A stretch of 40,501 nucleotides of DNA, taken from Acidobacteriota bacterium. Its GTDB lineage: Bacteria; Actinomycetota; Acidimicrobiia; Acidimicrobiales; RAAP-2. Of this stretch, positions 37,441-40,501 are shown one piece after another (position 1 is the stretch's first letter; every line of letters starts with the position of its first letter). The notes under the pieces were generated by a model that searched no databases, was not told where the DNA came from, and saw only the letters and a list, made by a program, of their open reading frames with translations. Made by a program: the position numbers and the translations under genes. The DNA is taken from the NCBI GenBank assembly GCA_018970215.1, contig JAGWWX010000008.1:1-40501 (forward strand). The letters are read 5' to 3'.

Positions 37441-38589
37441 CTACGCAGCCACGGCCGTTGCGACCGGCTCGTCGAGTTCAGACTTCCACGGCTCGTTGAC
37501 GTTGGTGTGGTCGACGACCTGTCGACGGGACCGGAGGAAGATAGCGCTGGCGTATCCCACGAGGAGAATGGCCACCACAACTTCACCCACCGATCCGGAG
37601 AACAGCGACTCCACGCCAAACATCGCCGCACCGACGAGACCGGCGGCCGGGAGGGTAATCAACCACGCCGCCACAACGCGCCCCGCCACGTTCCAGTGGA
37701 CCTTGCGGCCGCGCGTCGCAATTCCTGTTCCCACCACTGATCCCGTTGCTACGTAGGTAGTGGAGAGCGGGAGGCCCAAGTGTGAGGACGTCAGAAGAAC
37801 GACGGAGCTGGACATCTGGGCGGCGAAACCCTGCGTGGGATCGATGTGCGTTAGTCCGTGCCCCATTGTCCGAATGATGCGCCAACCACCGATGAAGGTA
37901 CCGAGTGCCATGGCGATCGCACACGTCCAGATGACCCACGTCGGTACCGCGGCGTCCGCTGCCAGCGTGCCGTTCGCAACGAGCGCCAACGTGATCACAC
38001 CCATGGTCTTTTGTGCGTCGTTCGTTCCGTGAGCGATCGACTGGAGCCCCGATGCACCAATTTGACCGACGCGCATTCCAATGGTTCGCGCACCATCGTC
38101 GACGCGCGAAGTCGCTACGCGCGACACGATCGTCGCGAGTCCAGCGACCAGCAAGGCGACGAGTGGCGCAATGATGCCCGGTACGAACACCTTGGCGGCG
38201 ATACCGTGCCACAAGACGCCGGCCGAACCCACCGAAGCAAACATCGCTCCCACCACGCCACCGATGAGCGCGTGCGATGAGCTCGATGGCAGTCCGAAGA
38301 ACCAAGTGGTGATGTTCCACGCGATGGCACCGGCCAATCCGGCGAACACGATCGCCAGGGTCACCGACGTCTGATCCACGATGGAGCTCGCAATGGTCGC
38401 CGCAACCTTCAGCGATAAGAAAGCGCCCACGATATTGAGCGCCGCGGAGAAAGCAACGGCGGTGCGAGGCTTGAGTGCCCCCGTTGCAATCGTCGGAGCG
38501 ACCGAGTTGGCGGTGTCGTGAAAGCCATTGGTGAAGTCAAACGCCAAGGCCGTTCCCACGACGAGAATGAGGATGAGTGTGTTGTTCAC
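37441..38589 (-). CDS. Low-affinity inorganic phosphate transporter (PiT family)
   Basis: A 382-residue membrane protein with ten or so hydrophobic segments and both PiT signatures: GFHDTANSVAP near residues 22-32 and HGTNDAQKTMG near 187-197. PiT proteins bring in metal-phosphate with protons at high phosphate, complementing the Pst system encoded beside it. The GTG at 38589 is the first start; no good Shine-Dalgarno is seen. It is followed by the small membrane and zinc-ribbon genes. Confidence 0.92.
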   Translation of the reverse strand: MNNTLILILVVGTALAFDFTNGFHDTANSVAPTIATGALKPRTAVAFSAALNIVGAFLSLKVAATIASSIVDQTSVTLAIVFAGLAGAIAWNITTWFFGLPSSSSHALIGGVVGAMFASVGSAGVLWHGIAAKVFVPGIIAPLVALLVAGLATIVSRVATSRVDDGARTIGMRVGQIGASGLQSIAHGTNDAQKTMGVITLALVANGTLAADAAVPTWVIWTCAIAMALGTFIGGWRIIRTMGHGLTHIDPTQGFAAQMSSSVVLLTSSHLGLPLSTTYVATGSVVGTGIATRGRKVHWNVAGRVVAAWLITLPAAGLVGAAMFGVESLFSGSVGEVVVAILLVGYASAIFLRSRRQVVDHTNVNEPWKSELDEPVATAVAA

Positions 38590-38749
38590 TCGCTCGTTCT
38601 AACAGAGCGAAAACACTCCGTGACGAGTAAAACACGCTATTCCACGCAGTTTTTCCCAATATTTCACCTTCCGATTACCTAACGGCCAAAAGTCCCAAAT
38701 TGGTCGGGCTGCCGGCCGTTGCCCGGTGACCTCGTGCAGACTGTCATGT

Positions 38750-39685
38750 ATGAGGTTTCACCGAATTGTGCCCGTGTCAGCGTTACTGATTGCCCTACTT
38801 CCCGTGGCTAGCGGAGCAACCGGCAAGATCGCACCGGCGAAAACCGATGCCGAGGTGGCGACCAAAGTCACAGCAGCTCTCGCTCTCAAGGCCCTGCCCA
38901 GCACGGTGACGCCCACTTTGAGCAACGTCGCCAACGACTCATTTCTTTCCTACGACCCGGAGTGTGCGAGTTACCACGGCTCGTGCACGTTCGGTAATTC
39001 CAAGTCAACGAAAGTGTTGCGACTCTTCGGTGACTCCCACGCCCAGCAGTGGCTGCCGGCGATCGTTGACGCCTTTGGCGCAACCTACAAAATTCAAGTC
39101 AGCGCTCTCTACGAGTGCACCCCGGCGTCGATTTCTAACTACAGCCCACTCACTCACTCCGTTGATCCGCAGTGTGCTGCGTGGAGAACCCAAACAATTA
39201 GCTCTATCGTGTCGTCCAAGCCCGCCATGGTGCTCGTCGCCGAGTCCACGTACTCACTTTTCGCCGAAGATCAATCCCCTCTCACTGACAGCGAACTGTC
39301 GAACGGTTTGAAAACAACCTTGCTGGCGCTCAAAGCGAGCAAAGCCAAGATTGCCGTCATCGGCGACAACCCCGCCTTTGCGGTGCACCCCACTTCGTGC
39401 ATCTCGGCGAACCAAACGAACCTCACGAACTGCGTGAAATCCCCCGCGACCCAGACGCCGCCGAACGTCATACTCACAGCCGGCGAGAAATCAGGTGCGC
39501 TCGCGGCAGGTGTGGGTTACGTCCCCACCGCCTCGTGGTTTTGTAGTGGCACAGGGAGTGCCCAGCGATGCCCCATGGTGATCAACGGAATGCTGCCCTA
39601 CTTTGACTGGAGCCACATCACCGTCACGTACGCGCACTATCTCGCCACGGTCCTGAAAACCGCCGTGACGAAGTACGCAAAATAA
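38750..39685 (+). CDS. Secreted SGNH-domain protein (paralogue 2)
   Basis: A 311-residue exported protein, signal MRFHRIVPVSALLIALLPVASGA. Block I is RLFGDSHAQQW with S96 and H97, and the C-terminal D286-x-x-H289 is in YFDWSHITVTYAHYL. The layout matches the protein at 2193-3149: signal peptide, two cysteine-bearing loops before and after block I, and a D-x-x-H-x-T/S ending. This copy has the typical GDSHA of OafA-associated SGNH domains. The ATG at 38750 begins the signal; an ATG at 38746 is in another frame. It ends 1 bp from the tRNA gene. Confidence 0.72.
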   Translation: MRFHRIVPVSALLIALLPVASGATGKIAPAKTDAEVATKVTAALALKALPSTVTPTLSNVANDSFLSYDPECASYHGSCTFGNSKSTKVLRLFGDSHAQQWLPAIVDAFGATYKIQVSALYECTPASISNYSPLTHSVDPQCAAWRTQTISSIVSSKPAMVLVAESTYSLFAEDQSPLTDSELSNGLKTTLLALKASKAKIAVIGDNPAFAVHPTSCISANQTNLTNCVKSPATQTPPNVILTAGEKSGALAAGVGYVPTASWFCSGTGSAQRCPMVINGMLPYFDWSHITVTYAHYLATVLKTAVTKYAK

Positions 39686-39686
39686 G

Positions 39687-39759
39687 CGCCCCTGGCAGGA
39701 CTTGAACCTGCAACCTAGTTCTTAGGAGGAACTTGCGCTACCAGTTGCGCCACAGGAGC
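39687..39759 (-). tRNA. tRNA-Arg (anticodon CCU)
   Basis: A complete 73-base cloverleaf: acceptor GCTCCTG/CAGGGGC with one G-U pair, D stem GCGC/GCGC, anticodon stem AGTTC/GAACT with loop CTCCTAA (CCU anticodon, AGG codon), T arm GCAGG-TTCAAGT-CCTGC and discriminator G. The 3' CCA is not encoded. It lies 23 bp after the partial propeller gene. Confidence 0.93.
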
Positions 39760-39782
39760 TCCCCTCCAGTATCCCAGAGTTC

Positions 39783-40501
39783 CTAGTGCCAGGCAATGCG
39801 ACTCACGTGGGTGAACGAACAGAGGTAAATATCGTTCGAATCGCCCGGTGCGCCGAAGAGAACAGACTGAAGAGGCGACTCCGTTGCGGCGCGGGCGACT
39901 TCCTCACCCGTCATGACATCGACAACGACCACTTCGTCACGCTGTAACTCAAAGTTGAAGTCGTTAAGTACGACGCAGCCATCGTCTTCCAACACAATCG
40001 GGTGACAGGCGTGCCACTGCGCTCGCTCCCAGAGCAAGGTGGGAGGCTCCGATGAGTACGAGTAGCCCCGCACGACACCGTGGGCCGAGTCGTACCCGAC
40101 CACCACGTGGCGACGAGTATCGACGGCCGGTGGATTCGCCACCAGTGAACCCTCTCGTTCGTTGATCACGAATCGTTGAATCTCGCCACGGTCCAGTGTC
40201 ACGCTGATCACGGTTTGCGGAGCGAGGGCAACTCCCTTGCCCTTCAACGAACCATCAAAGGCATTCGAACCCACACCATTGTTCAAGAACCACGCTCTAC
40301 CGTCCGTGAGTACCGCGTCCCATCCGTAGCCCTCTTCGTCTCGGCGGTAGTCGTACGACGCCCGGAGTTGCAGTTCGTTCGACGTCCAGTCCAGAATGTG
40401 CAGCGAGGTCACCCCGACGACGATCACCGCGTTATCACGGGCCGACAGACGCGCCACCGAACCTTCTGGCAGTGTGTACGTCGTCAGAATGTCTAAGTCG
40501 G
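39783..40501 (-). CDS. Beta-propeller-like protein (partial, runs off the right edge)
   Basis: The frame remains open to the window end, so the start is outside. About 239 residues are visible. They hold repeated short strands with patterns such as VIVVGVTSLHILDW, AWFLNNG, VVVGYDSAHGVVRGYSY and EDDGCVVLNDFNFELQRDEVVVVDVMTGEE, suggesting WD/PQQ-like propeller blades. No enzyme motif or signal peptide is visible in this part. A GTG at 40457 is internal, not a start. I do not recognise the family. Confidence 0.55.
   Translation of the reverse strand, partial: DLDILTTYTLPEGSVARLSARDNAVIVVGVTSLHILDWTSNELQLRASYDYRRDEEGYGWDAVLTDGRAWFLNNGVGSNAFDGSLKGKGVALAPQTVISVTLDRGEIQRFVINEREGSLVANPPAVDTRRHVVVGYDSAHGVVRGYSYSSEPPTLLWERAQWHACHPIVLEDDGCVVLNDFNFELQRDEVVVVDVMTGEEVARAATESPLQSVLFGAPGDSNDIYLCSFTHVSRIAWH

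Noticed and set aside
34916-38749. Long open frames on the strand opposite pstS and pit
   Set aside because: They are shadows of the real genes: arginine/valine-rich, no domain motifs, and fully overlapped by pstS and the Pit gene with strong family signatures.
39687-39759. tRNA-Arg as an integration site for a mobile element
   Set aside because: No integrase, no direct repeat of the tRNA end and no phage or plasmid genes are present near it.
1-40501. CRISPR array or tandem repeat block
   Set aside because: No regularly spaced repeats of 20-40 bp were seen anywhere; inverted repeats found are single structures.

Overview
The window reads as a chromosomal stretch of an actinobacterium, most likely of the class Acidimicrobiia or a relative (inference). 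The signs are a moderately high GC content, very frequent GTG starts, many 1-8 bp gene overlaps of the GTGA/ATGA type, the actinobacterial gene order rsmI-metG-tatD-(cell-wall gene)-rsmA-ispE, and two tiny basic proteins that match the actinobacterial ribosomal proteins bS22 and bL37. It is dense housekeeping and metabolic sequence. I see no insertion sequence, phage gene or CRISPR array, and no gene-free stretch longer than about 210 bp.

Layout. 1-2230: end of an ApbE-like flavin transferase, a ferric-reductase-like haem membrane protein, a NuoF-like flavoprotein and a small ferredoxin, all overlapping; this looks like an electron-transfer module. 2193-3588: a secreted SGNH protein and a VOC protein. 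3645-9324: a translation and isoprenoid island (bS22, ispE, rsmA, an RlpA-like wall protein, tatD, metG, rsmI, bL37). 9336-12811: a variant glycerophosphodiesterase-like protein, two small membrane proteins, a CtaG-type oxidase assembly factor and a PfkB/adenosine kinase. 12861-19774: an M1 aminopeptidase, a GDT1-type transporter and an uncharacterised cluster of a GT4 glycosyltransferase, a methyltransferase and an alpha/alpha-toroid protein, facing another methyltransferase. 19873-26626: acyl-CoA dehydrogenase, amino-acid permease, a MarR-MFS efflux pair with a clear operator, a NifU-like protein, a cytochrome P450 and a CMD/AhpD protein. 26636-32125: GNAT, acetyl-CoA synthetase, a GT-C membrane protein and an amidase. 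32179-38589: phosphate uptake (pstSCAB and a Pit transporter) with yaaA and two small proteins between. 38750-40501: a second secreted SGNH protein, tRNA-Arg(CCU) and a partial beta-propeller-like gene.

Shared features. At least 13 transcription-unit starts have a TANNNT -10-like hexamer only 5-9 bp before the start codon and no Shine-Dalgarno sequence, suggesting leaderless mRNAs, while several other genes have strong Shine-Dalgarno sites. Four convergent gene pairs share their stop codons inside one YTAR tetranucleotide. The pst operon carries a 14-bp perfect hairpin inside the start of pstC and a possible PhoP-type direct repeat upstream of pstS.

The best candidates for under-described biology are the four-gene glycan-like cluster at 15956-19774, the rpfB-to-RlpA replacement in the rsmA operon, the ApbE/haem/NuoF/ferredoxin module and the pair of secreted SGNH paralogues. 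All functional assignments rest on motif and family recognition by eye; no database search was run.
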